Shown here in pieces: positions 11,255 to 20,306 of a DNA stretch of 64,000 bases (positions within the stretch are counted from its first letter, which is position 1; the number at the start of each line of letters is the position of its first letter). Position numbers and translations under genes: made by a program. Location: contig NZ_CP009211.1 of the NCBI RefSeq assembly GCF_000739455.1, positions 2,230,595 to 2,294,594 on the forward strand. The letters run 5' to 3'. This DNA comes from Corynebacterium imitans. GTDB taxonomy: Bacteria; Actinomycetota; Actinomycetes; Mycobacteriales; Mycobacteriaceae. A model generated the notes under the pieces. The model did not search any database. It saw only the letters and a program-made list of their open reading frames with translations, and had not been told where the DNA came from.

Positions 11255-11385
11255 AGATTAGGCACCCCCTTAATCTGTCAATGAATCGTCATTTCGACGC
11301 AACGTGGATGATTCCACGGCCCGAACGCAGCACCCACCTCCCACCGACCCCTGCGATTTACCGCTTCTCTGGCACAATGAGCAGG

Positions 11386-12744
11386 GTGACTGAGAAGAAA
11401 ACGAACGACTTCGTCGGCGCGCTCGATACGACCGTCGAAGAAGTCGACATGATGCCCACCCCGGCCGACGCCGCGCAGGAGCTCTCCGACGAGCCCACCG
11501 ACCGCGGCGAGGTCATTGCCGCTGATGGGCGCACCGCTGCCGCGTGGGCGCTGCGCTTCATCATCATCGTCGCCGCCACCGCGATTGTGCTCTACCTGCT
11601 CAAGTTCGTGTGGATGGGCCTGCTCCCGATCTTCCTCGCGCTGATCGTGTGCACCGTCCTGTGGCCGCCAGTGCATTGGCTGCGCTCCAAGAAGTTCCCG
11701 GCGGCGCTGGCCACGTTCACGGTAATCATCGCCTTCTTCGGCATCATTGTCGGCATCTTCGCCGCGATGGGGCCGACGGTAAAGAAGCAGGGCACGCAGC
11801 TCTACGAGCAGGCGGGCCAAGGCATTGACCAGATCTTCGCGTGGGTCAACGAACGGGTTGATCCATCCGTGCTTGACCCGAATGAGATTCGTGAGAAGCT
11901 TGCGCAGGCCACCGACGCGCTGCGCGGGCAGGCGTCGAATATCGCCTCCGGTGTGTTCTCCGGCATCGGCGCGATTGCCTCGGTCGGCACCACGCTCGTG
12001 CTCACGCTGATTCTCACCTTCTTCTTCCTCAAAGACGGCGACCGCTTCCTGCCGTGGCTGCGTAAGTATGTCGGCGTGAAGGCGGGCTGGCACCTCACCG
12101 AGGTGTGCATGCGCTCCTGGAACACACTGTCCGGCTTCATCCGCACCCAGGCGATCGTGTCCGCGGTCGACGCCATCTTCATCGGTATTGGCCTGCTCGT
12201 CCTCGGCGTGCCGCTGTGGCCGGTGTTGGCGGTAATCACCTTCTTCGCCGGCTTCGTCCCGATCGTCGGTGCGTTTACCGCCGGTGCCCTCGCCGTCATC
12301 ATCGCGCTAGTGTCGAACGGCTTCATGAACGCCGTGTTCGTGCTCATCCTCATCATCGCCGTGCAGCAGCTCGAGGGCAATATCCTCCAGCCGATCCTGC
12401 AGTCCCAGGCGATGGGCCTGCACGCGGCGATCGTGCTGCTCGCAGTCGCCCTCGGCGGCACGATCTTCGGCATCGTCGGTGCGTTTTTGGCTGTGCCGGT
12501 CGCCGCGGTGGTGGCCGTCTGGTTCCGCTACTGGGCCGAGATGGTCTCACTGCGGACTGGCGAGATCACCGCGGATGACATACAGATCTCCACCTCGCAA
12601 AGCGAAACCCTGGACTCGAAGGAAGCCTTCTTTGCGGTGCGCGACCACATGGTCCGCATTGCCAAGCGGGAGAAGAAACCCGTGCAGGACACCGAGCTCG
12701 GCTCGACGAAGGTGCCGCGCGACAAAACTCCCGACGAAGACTAG
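11386..12744 (+). CDS. AI-2E family transporter (PerM/TqsA-like permease)
   Basis: Polytopic inner-membrane protein of 452 aa from the chosen GTG. The membrane helices include LRFIIIVAATAIVLYLL, LLPIFLALIVCTVLW, FTVIIAFFGIIVGIFAAM and several C-terminal ones. The central soluble part (KKQGTQLYEQAGQGIDQIFAWV) and the motif FVPIVGAFTAGALAVIIAL are typical of this family. Substrate is unknown; AI-2 export is shown only for some relatives. The start is uncertain: GTG 11386 follows a CACAAT hexamer by 7 nt (leaderless layout), while ATG 11377 is also possible. The long upstream reading to 11281 lacks any support. Confidence 0.85.
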   Translation: MTEKKTNDFVGALDTTVEEVDMMPTPADAAQELSDEPTDRGEVIAADGRTAAAWALRFIIIVAATAIVLYLLKFVWMGLLPIFLALIVCTVLWPPVHWLRSKKFPAALATFTVIIAFFGIIVGIFAAMGPTVKKQGTQLYEQAGQGIDQIFAWVNERVDPSVLDPNEIREKLAQATDALRGQASNIASGVFSGIGAIASVGTTLVLTLILTFFFLKDGDRFLPWLRKYVGVKAGWHLTEVCMRSWNTLSGFIRTQAIVSAVDAIFIGIGLLVLGVPLWPVLAVITFFAGFVPIVGAFTAGALAVIIALVSNGFMNAVFVLILIIAVQQLEGNILQPILQSQAMGLHAAIVLLAVALGGTIFGIVGAFLAVPVAAVVAVWFRYWAEMVSLRTGEITADDIQISTSQSETLDSKEAFFAVRDHMVRIAKREKKPVQDTELGSTKVPRDKTPDED

Positions 12745-12811
12745 GTGGCGCGCCAAGCGGGTTCGCTCCTACCCTGGGGCCCGTAAACGGACCCAAGAAT
12801 GAAGGAGCATC

Positions 12812-13336
12812 ATGGCTGACCTGAACGGCAAGACAATTGCAATCATTGCTACCGACGGTTTCGAGGATTCTGAGCTGACCTCGCCGAAGGAGGCCGTCGA
12901 GGCCGCCGGTGCTACTACCGCCGTCATCGCTCCTGAGACCGGTGAGATCGAGGGCAAGAAGGGCGCGGCGGTAAAGGTGGACACCACCACCGCCGAGGCC
13001 AACGCCGCCGACTTCGATGCGCTCATCCTGCCTGGCGGCACCTTGAACGCGGACGCGATCCGCGTCGACGCCCCGGCAGTAGCACTGGTCAAGGAGTTCA
13101 AGGCCGCGGGCAAGCCGATCGGCGTGATCTGCCACGGCGGCTGGATCCTTACCGACGCCGACGTGCTCAAAGGCGTGAAGCTCACCTCGGTGGCCAACGT
13201 GAAGACCGACCTGGTCAACGCCGGTGCCAACTGGGTCGACGAGGAAGTCGTCGTGGATTCCGGCTTCATCTCCTCGCGCACCCCGGCTGACTTGGAGGCC
13301 TTCAACGCGGCGCTCGTCGAGGAGCTTGCCAAGTAG
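12812..13336 (+). CDS. DJ-1/PfpI family protein (YhbO-like)
   Basis: Class I glutamine-amidotransferase-like fold, 174 aa. The nucleophile elbow GVICHGGWIL has the conserved Cys followed by His, and the region IIATDGFEDSELTSPKEAVEAAG is the usual PfpI N-terminus. Relatives are called intracellular protease, general stress protein or protein/nucleotide deglycase; which activity applies cannot be told from sequence. GAAGGAG precedes the ATG. It ends directly against the cysZ stop (tail to tail, no spacer). Confidence 0.88.
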   Translation: MADLNGKTIAIIATDGFEDSELTSPKEAVEAAGATTAVIAPETGEIEGKKGAAVKVDTTTAEANAADFDALILPGGTLNADAIRVDAPAVALVKEFKAAGKPIGVICHGGWILTDADVLKGVKLTSVANVKTDLVNAGANWVDEEVVVDSGFISSRTPADLEAFNAALVEELAK

Positions 13337-14275
13337 CTAGGCTGCGTGCACCTTCGTTGTGCGGCGCTGCGGGTCCTCGGATACTGGACCCGGCGTTTTC
13401 GCCTGCGAGGTGCGCGCCCGCTGCACGCCGCGCCAGGACAGCAGCACACCTGCCACGAGCACTGCGACGCGCGCGGCCCACAGTCCCTCGCCCGGTACCC
13501 CGACAGCGGCAAGCACCTTCGGCAGATTCAAGAACACAATCAGGGTGCCCACTACCCCGCCCAGCAAAACCGGGTTGAGACGGGAGACCAGCCACGCGCC
13601 GATCGGGGCGGCGATCACGCCACCAACCAGCAGCGCTGCCACGGCGGCGAGGTTGGCCACCAGGTCGTGCCACATCCCAATGGCAAAACCTGCGGTGGCA
13701 GCGGCGGTAACCAAAAACTCCGCGGTGTTGACCGTGCCGACAATGCGGCGCGGCTCGCTGCGTCCCGCGGCCAGAAGCGTCGAGGTAGTCACCGGCCCCC
13801 AGCCGCCGCCCCCGGTGGCGTCGATAAACCCGCCGAAGAGGCCGAGTCCGCCCAAGAACTGCGTCGAGTGCGGCTTCGCCGCGAGCTTGCGCTGCGTGAG
13901 CCCCCGGGAGAACCGGATCATCAGATTCAGGCCGATCAGGGCCAGGATCAGCGACATCACCGGCTGTGCCGCCTCCGTGGACAACCGCGCCAGCACCGTC
14001 GCGCCCACGAACGCGCCGACCGCGCCCGGAACACCGATCGCGGCGACGACCTTCCAGTCCACGTTGCCGAAGCGCCAGTGCGCCACGCCCGAAGCCAGGG
14101 TCGTACCCAGCTCGGCGGTGTGCACGACTGCGGATGCGGCGGCGGGCCCCAGGCCCGCGAGCATGACCAGAATGGTGGTGGAGGTGGCCCCGAACCCCAT
14201 GCCGAGGCCGCCGTCGACAAGCTGGGCAGCAAGGCCCGCGATCGCGATGAGCAAAAGCGTGTTGGGTTTATACAT
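13337..14275 (-). CDS. cysZ: TauE/SafE-family sulfate transporter CysZ
   Basis: Membrane permease of 312 aa with eight or so hydrophobic helices. It begins MYKPNTLLLIAIAGLAAQLV and has the family segments DGGLGMGFGATSTTILV and GGFIDATGGGGWGPV. The start ATG overlaps the end of cysY by 8 bases; the longer upstream reading runs into cysY in another frame and is not used. As the last gene of cysI-X-H-D-N-Y-Z it is expected to import sulfate for assimilation. Direction and substrate are inferred from the cluster. Confidence 0.88.
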   Translation of the reverse strand: MYKPNTLLLIAIAGLAAQLVDGGLGMGFGATSTTILVMLAGLGPAAASAVVHTAELGTTLASGVAHWRFGNVDWKVVAAIGVPGAVGAFVGATVLARLSTEAAQPVMSLILALIGLNLMIRFSRGLTQRKLAAKPHSTQFLGGLGLFGGFIDATGGGGWGPVTTSTLLAAGRSEPRRIVGTVNTAEFLVTAAATAGFAIGMWHDLVANLAAVAALLVGGVIAAPIGAWLVSRLNPVLLGGVVGTLIVFLNLPKVLAAVGVPGEGLWAARVAVLVAGVLLSWRGVQRARTSQAKTPGPVSEDPQRRTTKVHAA

Positions 14276-14957
14276 GAGGTACTCCTTCAAGCGCTGCGCG
14301 GTAGCGGTTGACCACGATGTCCGCGAGCGCGGTGGTGAGGGGGGCCGAGGCCGTGGCCTCAGGAAATGGTGCCAGGGCAGCCAGTGCCTTATCGAGCAGC
14401 AGGCCGTCGGAAACAAAAAGCGGCAGGAGGTGGATCGGGGTCTGGCCCGCCCGCTCGGCAAGGGCTTTCGCCCCGCCGCGCGTCGCGGCGATCACCTCTG
14501 TCGGGTGCCCGGTTCGCTTCTCGACGCCCACACGCACCTGCTCGTACCGCGCCGCCTGCGACGCATCGGACGTGCCGACAGGGTAGACGACGAGGTGGGC
14601 GTGCGGTGGCGCGTCGGCAAGCGCCTGCGCGGCCATAAGCTCGACGATCTCCTCGCCCAGTCCGAGGCTTGAGGCCTGGGTGAGCTGGAGGATTTCGCCT
14701 GCCGCCCGCATGTGTGCGGGCACGTCGTTTTTGGCGTGGAAGGCGTGGGTAAACAGCAGCGGGACCACGACTGCGCGGTCTGCGCCGCGCGAGGCAAGCT
14801 CGCGTGCGGCACCCTCCAGGTCGGGCCGGTCAAACTCGAGATGCGCATCAACCCACGGCACCCCGATTCGCTGTGCAGCGGCTTCGGTCAGCTCGCGCAC
14901 ACCCGCGCGGGCCCGCGGGTGGCGCGACCCGTGCGAGAGCGTAATCAGAGCAACCAT
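14268..14957 (-). CDS. cysY: Sirohydrochlorin chelatase-like protein CysY (CbiX family)
   Basis: The protein has 229 aa and starts MVALITLSHGSRHPRARAGV, the hallmark of CbiX/SirB chelatases, with the metal-binding His in SHGSRHP. A second half-repeat (VYPVGTSDAS, HLLPLFVSDGLLLD) gives the usual bilobed fold. The likely role is to insert Fe2+ into sirohydrochlorin to make siroheme for CysI, encoded six genes upstream in the same operon. It lies 10 bases after cysN and overlaps cysZ. Confidence 0.88.
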   Translation of the reverse strand: MVALITLSHGSRHPRARAGVRELTEAAAQRIGVPWVDAHLEFDRPDLEGAARELASRGADRAVVVPLLFTHAFHAKNDVPAHMRAAGEILQLTQASSLGLGEEIVELMAAQALADAPPHAHLVVYPVGTSDASQAARYEQVRVGVEKRTGHPTEVIAATRGGAKALAERAGQTPIHLLPLFVSDGLLLDKALAALAPFPEATASAPLTTALADIVVNRYRAALEGVPHV

Positions 14958-14967
14958 GGCGGCACAC

Positions 14968-16257
14968 CTAGCGCAGACGCTTACCCACCAGGCCCGCGGC
15001 CAGGGTGTTACCGGAGGACTGGTCGATGAGCAGGAAGTTGCCCACCGCGCCGCGGGCGGCGTAGTCCTCCACCGGCAGCTCGCCGGCGGTCTGGATGGTC
15101 ACGTGCGCGATATCGTTTAAGCCCACGGCCGCCGGGTCGAGGACGTCGTTGTCAGCAGAGTCGATGTCCAGGGTGCGCTCGATCGACACCACGCGGGCGC
15201 GCTCCAGGCCAGTGCCGTAGCGCAGCTTCACAGCTTTGCCAGCGGTGAGCTCCTTTTCCGAGAGCCCAACCACGGTTGCCTCGAACTCGCGCACCGGCTC
15301 GGGGCGTGTCCCCGCGGCGAGCAGGTCGCCGCGGACAAGGTCGATCTCGTCGGCAAGCCGCAGCGCGACGGACTGACCGGCGCGCGCAGAGTCCACCTCG
15401 CCGTCGGAGGTATCGATGCCCACCACGGTGGTGGTGCGGCCGTGCGGGGCGGTAACCGTGTCGCCGACGTTAATCGTGCCGGCGTTGATCCGGCCTGCGT
15501 ACGCACGGTAGTCGCTGGCGTGCTCGCGGAGGACGTACTGGATGTTGAAGCGGAAGTCCAGGTCGAGCGCGCGGCCGGAGTTCACCGGAATCTCCTCCAG
15601 CACGTCCAGGATGGTCGGGCCGGTGTACCAGTCCATGTTGGTGGAACGCTCGACCACATTGTCGCCCTTGAGGGCGGAGATCGGCACCACGATCGGCTGC
15701 TCGATGCCCAGTTCGTGGGCCTTCGCCTCGAAGGTGTCCTTGATCTGGGTGAAGGTGTCCTCGGAGTAGTCGACCAGGTCAATCTTGTTCACCGCGAGGA
15801 TCACGGTGCGCACGCCGAGCAGCTTCGCCACGGTGAGGTGGCGGATGGTTTGCTCGACGACGCCGTTACGGGCGTCGACAAGCAGGACCACGACCTGGGA
15901 GGTGGACATGCCGGTGACCGTGTTGCGGGTGTACTGCACGTGCCCCGGGGTGTCGGCGAGGATGAAGGTGCGCTTGTCGGTGGCGAAGTAGCGGTAGGCC
16001 ACGTCGATAGTGATGCCCTGTTCGCGTTCGGCACGTAGCCCGTCGACAAGCAAGCTCAGGTCAAGGCCCTCGAAGCCGCGGTCGGCTGAGCTGCGCTCAA
16101 CAGAGGCGAGCTGGTCGGCGAGCACCGACTTCGTGTCGTGCAGCAGGCGGCCGACGAAGGTGGACTTGCCATCGTCGACGGAGCCGGCGGTGCACAGGCG
16201 CAGCGTCTGGCGCGCGGCGAGCAGGTCAGTTGCGGAAGTAGCTTGGGCGACAGTCAT
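14968..16257 (-). CDS. cysN: Sulfate adenylyltransferase subunit 1 (GTPase) CysN
   Basis: GTP-hydrolysing subunit of ATP sulfurylase, which with CysD makes APS from ATP and sulfate. The 429 residues show an EF-Tu-like G domain (GSVDDGKSTFVGRLLHD, DTPGHVQYTRN, NKIDL) and two beta-barrel domains. There is no fused APS kinase (CysC) domain, which fits an APS reductase downstream. The ATG overlaps the TGA of cysD by one base, so translation is probably coupled. Confidence 0.96.
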   Translation of the reverse strand: MTVAQATSATDLLAARQTLRLCTAGSVDDGKSTFVGRLLHDTKSVLADQLASVERSSADRGFEGLDLSLLVDGLRAEREQGITIDVAYRYFATDKRTFILADTPGHVQYTRNTVTGMSTSQVVVLLVDARNGVVEQTIRHLTVAKLLGVRTVILAVNKIDLVDYSEDTFTQIKDTFEAKAHELGIEQPIVVPISALKGDNVVERSTNMDWYTGPTILDVLEEIPVNSGRALDLDFRFNIQYVLREHASDYRAYAGRINAGTINVGDTVTAPHGRTTTVVGIDTSDGEVDSARAGQSVALRLADEIDLVRGDLLAAGTRPEPVREFEATVVGLSEKELTAGKAVKLRYGTGLERARVVSIERTLDIDSADNDVLDPAAVGLNDIAHVTIQTAGELPVEDYAARGAVGNFLLIDQSSGNTLAAGLVGKRLR

Positions 16258-17189
16258 CAGAAGTAACCTTCCTTCTTGCGGTCCTCCATGGCGGACTCGG
16301 ACAGGCGGTCGTCGGCGCGCGTAGCGCCGCGCTCGGTGAGGGTGGAATTGGCGATCTCGGCGAGTACTGCGTCGATCGTTGCTGCGTCGGACTCAACAGC
16401 GCCGGTGCAGCTCATGTCGCCCACGGTGCGGTAGCGCACGCGGCGGGTCTGAAGCTCCTCGCCCTCGCGCGGGCCACCCCACTCACCAGCGGTGAGCCAC
16501 ATGCCGTCGCGGTTGAACACCTCGCGGTCGTGCGCGAAGTAGATGCTGGGCAGCTCGATGCCGCAGGCACCGATGTACTCCCACACATCCGCTTCCGTCC
16601 AGTTGGAGATGGGGAACACGCGCACGTTCTCCCCCGGCAGGGTCGCACCGTTGTACAGGTCCCACAGCTCAGGGCGCTGGCGGCGCGGATCCCAGCCACC
16701 GAAGGAATCGCGCACGGAGAAGACGCGTTCCTTGGCTCGGGCGCGCTCCTCGTCGCGGCGCGCGCCGCCGAGCACGGCGTTGTAGCCCACCTCGGCGATG
16801 GTCTCTACCAGCGGCACCGTCTGCAGCGGGTTGCGCGTACCGTCGGGGCGCTCGGTGAGGTCGCCGCGGTCGATCCAGTCCTGTACCTTGGCCACGCGCA
16901 GGCGCAGCCCGTACTTCTCCACGATGCGGTCGCGGAACTCGAGAACCTCGGGGAAGTTGTGGCCGGTGTCCACGTGCAAAAGCTCGATCGGCATGGCGGC
17001 CGGGGCGAACGCGCGCAGCGCCAGTTCGAGCACCACGCAGGAGTCCTTCCCGCCGGAGAAGAGCAGGCCGATCTTGTCGAACTGGCCCGCGACCTCGCGC
17101 AGGATGTGGATAGATTCGTCTTCTAGGTCTTTCAGGTGCGGCGAGAGCGTACCGGCTGCGGTGCGCGCCTCATTCGTTGCAACAGTCAT
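16257..17189 (-). CDS. cysD: Sulfate adenylyltransferase subunit 2 CysD
   Basis: Catalytic subunit of ATP sulfurylase, 310 aa. The PP-loop motif LLFSGGKDSCVVLELA is near residue 43 and GGARRDEERARAKERVFS is conserved in CysD. It acts with CysN to form APS. It is placed between cysH (20 bases upstream) and cysN (1-base overlap). Confidence 0.96.
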   Translation of the reverse strand: MTVATNEARTAAGTLSPHLKDLEDESIHILREVAGQFDKIGLLFSGGKDSCVVLELALRAFAPAAMPIELLHVDTGHNFPEVLEFRDRIVEKYGLRLRVAKVQDWIDRGDLTERPDGTRNPLQTVPLVETIAEVGYNAVLGGARRDEERARAKERVFSVRDSFGGWDPRRQRPELWDLYNGATLPGENVRVFPISNWTEADVWEYIGACGIELPSIYFAHDREVFNRDGMWLTAGEWGGPREGEELQTRRVRYRTVGDMSCTGAVESDAATIDAVLAEIANSTLTERGATRADDRLSESAMEDRKKEGYF

Positions 17190-17209
17190 GTGGTCCTTCT
17201 ACTTTCGAT

Positions 17210-17992
17210 CTAGTCGGTGTGCAGGCCGCACTCGGTCTTTTGCGCGAACGCCCAGCGCCCGGCGCGCGGGTCTTGTCCTTCCGCCACTGGCAGCGTGCAG
17301 GTTGCGCAGCCGATTGAGGGGTAGCCGTGGGTGGTCAGCGGGTGGACGATCAAGTCGTGGTCGGCGATGTAGGTGTCCGTGTCCGCAAGCGACCAGGTCA
17401 CCAGCGGCGAAATCTTGAGTCTGCCTGTGCGGTCCAGGCTCAGCGCGGGTGCCTCGGCGCGGGTCGGGCCGTCTGCGCGGCGCACGCCGGTGACCCAGCC
17501 CGCGTAAGGGCTCATGTGCACCGCCAACGGCTCCACCTTGCGCATCCGGCAGCAGGCGGTCGGGTTGCGGCGGTACAGGTTCGGCCCATAGACCTTGTCC
17601 TGCTCTTTACGGCTCAGCTGCGCGGTGGCGCGCACCAGCCGGTGTTTGGAGTAGCGCTGCTCTACTGCATCGGCGACCTCGAGGGTCTCCGGGAAGTGGT
17701 ACTCGGTGTCCAGGAAGAGGAAGTCCGCGCCCGGCAGGTACTGCTCGGACAGCTCAGCGAGCACGGTGTTTTCCATCGAGAGCGTGACCGCCAGCGGGCC
17801 CGGCGCGTGTTCGTGGGCCCAACTGAGGATCTCTGCCGCGGAGGCGTCGTACAGCGAATCGGCGTACTCGTCGACAAGCTGCGCGTTGCGCGCGGCGGTC
17901 TCCGCATCCAGCGGGGCCGTGGATTTCGGGCCTTCCGGGCTGACTTCCGGGTCCTTGTACTGCGAGCTGTCGCCCTGCAAAAGGTTGATCAT
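17210..17992 (-). CDS. cysH: Phosphoadenylyl/adenylyl-sulfate reductase CysH
   Basis: Reduces activated sulfate to sulfite with thioredoxin-type electrons, 260 aa. It has the CC pair (TACCRMRKVEPL) and the CxxC pair (GCATCTLP) that bind a 4Fe-4S cluster in APS reductases, plus the C-terminal catalytic ECGLH. The cluster ligands and the absence of cysC point to APS rather than PAPS as substrate. Its ATG overlaps the cysX stop by 4 bases. Confidence 0.95.
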   Translation of the reverse strand: MINLLQGDSSQYKDPEVSPEGPKSTAPLDAETAARNAQLVDEYADSLYDASAAEILSWAHEHAPGPLAVTLSMENTVLAELSEQYLPGADFLFLDTEYHFPETLEVADAVEQRYSKHRLVRATAQLSRKEQDKVYGPNLYRRNPTACCRMRKVEPLAVHMSPYAGWVTGVRRADGPTRAEAPALSLDRTGRLKISPLVTWSLADTDTYIADHDLIVHPLTTHGYPSIGCATCTLPVAEGQDPRAGRWAFAQKTECGLHTD

Positions 17993-18255
17993 TTTCTGCC
18001 TCCATCATTTCGCACCACCGCGGTATGACCGTGTCGGGCGAGTGAGTCTTGCAGCGCCTGCGGCGTCGAAGGAGCCGGCGCGGGCGCGTGGTCTGGGTCG
18101 TCCTGTCCGTAGAACTTGACCTCAAAAATACGCAGGCATGCGTCACACTTCCACGCGAAATCGGTCTGCTCGTCCGGCCACAGCCCCTCGCCCGAGCAGT
18201 ACGGGCAAAAGGTGGGGTGGTTGCGGTTCGGGTTCGGTTCGCGGCGAAAGCTCAT
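17989..18255 (-). CDS. cysX: Small CxxC redox/metal protein CysX
   Basis: An 88-aa protein with two CxxC pairs, FCPYCSGEGLWPDEQT and KCDACLRIFEV, a zinc-ribbon or rubredoxin-like arrangement, followed by a Pro/Ala-rich tail. In the corynebacterial cys cluster this position is held by cysX, proposed to carry electrons to sulfite reductase. The 4-base ATGA overlaps with both cysI and cysH support tight coupling. The biochemical role is an inference. Confidence 0.85.
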   Translation of the reverse strand: MSFRREPNPNRNHPTFCPYCSGEGLWPDEQTDFAWKCDACLRIFEVKFYGQDDPDHAPAPAPSTPQALQDSLARHGHTAVVRNDGGRK

Positions 18256-19925
18256 CGCAGCTGCTCCTCGTCGGCGCGCAGCAAAAAGTCGCGGAAGAGC
18301 TCGCCCTCTTCGCGGTTGTCCACGTAGTTCTGCACCACGCGGGTGACGTAGTCCGTCAGCTCGGTCGAGGCGACCTTGTGGCCGCGCAGCTTACGGCCGA
18401 AGTTCGCGCCCTCGCCCACCGTGCCGCCGAGGTGCACCTGGAAGCCCTCGACGCGCTCGCCATCGGCGTTAGTCACCGTCTGGCCCTTCAGTCCGATGTC
18501 CGAGACGTGGTGGCGGGCGCAGGCGTTCGGGCAGCCATTGAGCGAGATGGTGATCGGGCTGTCCAGGTCGCCGAAGCGCTCCTCCAGCTCGTCGGCCAGC
18601 TCAATGGCACGGGACTTGGTGGTCACGTGCGCGAGCTTGCAGTACTCCAGGCCGGTGCAGGAAAGCAGGCCGCGACGGAACTCGCTGGGCTTGGCGTACA
18701 GGCCGAGTGCTTCCAGGTCCGCCTGCAGGGCGTCGACGCGCTCCGGTGCGATGTCGAGTACCAGCAGCTCCTTAAACGGAGTAAAGCGCAGGGAAGTGGA
18801 GCCGTAGCGCTCCACCACGTCGGCGACCTCGATGAGCTGCTCACCGGACATGTGGCCCAGGGTGGGCTTCACACCGACGTAGACGTTGCCGTCTTTTTGC
18901 TCGTGCACGCCGATGTGGTCGCGGTCGATGAGGTTGTTCGGGGCCTTCGGGCCGTCGGGAAGCGCATAGCCCAAGTACTCGGTCTCGAGCACCTCGCGGA
19001 ATTTGGCCGCACCCCACTTGGCCACGAGGAACTTCAGGCGGGCGCGGTTGCGCAGACGGCGGTAGCCGTAGTCGCGGAAGATGCGCACCACCGCGGCCCA
19101 CACCTCGGGCACCTGCTCGAGCGTGACGAAGGCGCCGAGCGACTGCGCGAGCATCGGGTTGGTGGAAAGCCCACCGCCGACGTAGCACTCAAAACCCGGG
19201 CCGAGCTCCGGGTGCTCCACGCCGATGAAGGCGAGGTCGTTGATCTCGTGGACCACGTCCTGGCGCGCATTACCGGAGATGGCGGACTTGAACTTGCGCG
19301 GCAGGTTCTGGAACTCCTCGTCGGTGACGATCTCCTGGATCTTGCGGATCGCCGGGGTCGCGTCGATGATCTCGTCCTTAGCAATGCCGGCAACCGGCGA
19401 GCCGAGCACCACGCGCGGCACATCGCCGCAGGCGTCCCAGGTGTTCAGACCAACGGCTTCGAGCTTCTCCCAGATCGTCGGCACATCCTCGATGCGCACC
19501 CAGTGCAGCTGGATGTTCTGCCGGTCGGTGAGATCCACGGTGGAGCGGGCGTAGTCGCGGGAAATTTCACCGACGACGCGCGCCTGCTCGGTGGAGCAGA
19601 TCCCGCCGTCGAAGCGGATCCGCATCATGAAGTACTTGTCCTCCAACACCGAGTTGTCCTCGCCGGTGTGCTCGCCGCCGAGGTTCTGCTTGCGCTGGGT
19701 GTACAGCCCCAGCCACTTGAAGCGCGGGTAGAGGTCCTCACGGTCAATCGAGTCGAACCCACCTTTGGCGTAGGTATCAATGACGCGCTGCTTGACCTCC
19801 ATGACGGGCTCGCGCTGCTTAACCTCTTCGTCGTGGTTGAGCGGGTCGGTCCCGTCGATGCGCCACTGCCCCTCGGGCTTCTTGGCGCGGGCCTTCACCT
19901 CGCGGGTAGCGGTCGATACGGTCAT
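18252..19925 (-). CDS. cysI: Sulfite reductase (ferredoxin-type) CysI
   Basis: Siroheme/4Fe-4S hemoprotein that reduces sulfite to sulfide with six electrons, 557 aa. The cluster/siroheme ligands are CTGLEYC and NGCPNACAR, the standard CX5C and CX3C pattern. The N-terminal half has DRQNIQLHWV and the NIR_SIR repeat structure. The start is the ATG at 19925 with AGGAGGAAAA before it; an in-frame GTG 18 bases upstream overlaps this sequence and is rejected. It is the first gene of the cys operon, 380 bases from divergent fpr. The spacer has three McbR-like sites. Confidence 0.97.
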   Translation of the reverse strand: MTVSTATREVKARAKKPEGQWRIDGTDPLNHDEEVKQREPVMEVKQRVIDTYAKGGFDSIDREDLYPRFKWLGLYTQRKQNLGGEHTGEDNSVLEDKYFMMRIRFDGGICSTEQARVVGEISRDYARSTVDLTDRQNIQLHWVRIEDVPTIWEKLEAVGLNTWDACGDVPRVVLGSPVAGIAKDEIIDATPAIRKIQEIVTDEEFQNLPRKFKSAISGNARQDVVHEINDLAFIGVEHPELGPGFECYVGGGLSTNPMLAQSLGAFVTLEQVPEVWAAVVRIFRDYGYRRLRNRARLKFLVAKWGAAKFREVLETEYLGYALPDGPKAPNNLIDRDHIGVHEQKDGNVYVGVKPTLGHMSGEQLIEVADVVERYGSTSLRFTPFKELLVLDIAPERVDALQADLEALGLYAKPSEFRRGLLSCTGLEYCKLAHVTTKSRAIELADELEERFGDLDSPITISLNGCPNACARHHVSDIGLKGQTVTNADGERVEGFQVHLGGTVGEGANFGRKLRGHKVASTELTDYVTRVVQNYVDNREEGELFRDFLLRADEEQLR

Positions 19926-19942
19926 TTTTCCTCCTAGTGTCA

Positions 19943-19958
19943 CAGACCGAACGGTCTA
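19943..19958. promoter_or_regulatory. McbR-type operator 1
   Basis: CAGAC-N6-GTCTA, one base from the corynebacterial McbR consensus TAGAC-N6-GTCTA. It sits 18 bases upstream of the cysI ATG, where bound repressor would block the cys operon. McbR represses methionine/cysteine genes in response to S-adenosylhomocysteine. Confidence 0.7.
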
Positions 19959-20126
19959 TGGCGTGCGGCACGTTTTTGCTGTGCGGTCGAGTGTGCCGTA
20001 CCAAGTAGTCTGTAGCAACCCCTTCTCAAATCACCGCCCTTGACCTCGTGCTTTATCGTGAATGTATTCAGGTTCAGACCGAGCAGTGCGCTAATCGACG
20101 CCACGTAAACCCCTACCAACCCAGAT

Positions 20127-20142
20127 CAGACCACCCGGTCTG
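20127..20142. promoter_or_regulatory. McbR-type operator 2
   Basis: CAGAC-N6-GTCTG, a perfect inverted repeat in the middle of the cysI-fpr spacer, two bases off the McbR consensus in symmetric positions. Confidence 0.6.
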
Positions 20143-20235
20143 TCATTTTTTCACCTGCAGATACCGTCATTGCGCTGCGCGAATGGGCGGACGGCGGGGC
20201 GTCGAGAAGCACCGGCCTTGACACGCCCCAACTTT

Positions 20236-20251
20236 CAGACCAAGCTGTCTA
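20236..20251. promoter_or_regulatory. McbR-type operator 3 (fpr side)
   Basis: CAGAC-N6-GTCTA running into TATACGCTATATT, the probable -10 region of fpr. This position suggests direct repression of fpr together with the divergent cys operon. Confidence 0.7.
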
Positions 20252-20306
20252 TACGCTATATTGGTTGAATATTAAACGGTTCCCAACCTCGAAAGGACAC
20301 CCCTAA

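Noticed and set aside
20218..20223. TTGACA as -35 of fpr
   Set aside because: The nearest -10-like TATACG starts 26 bases downstream, too far for a standard spacer.
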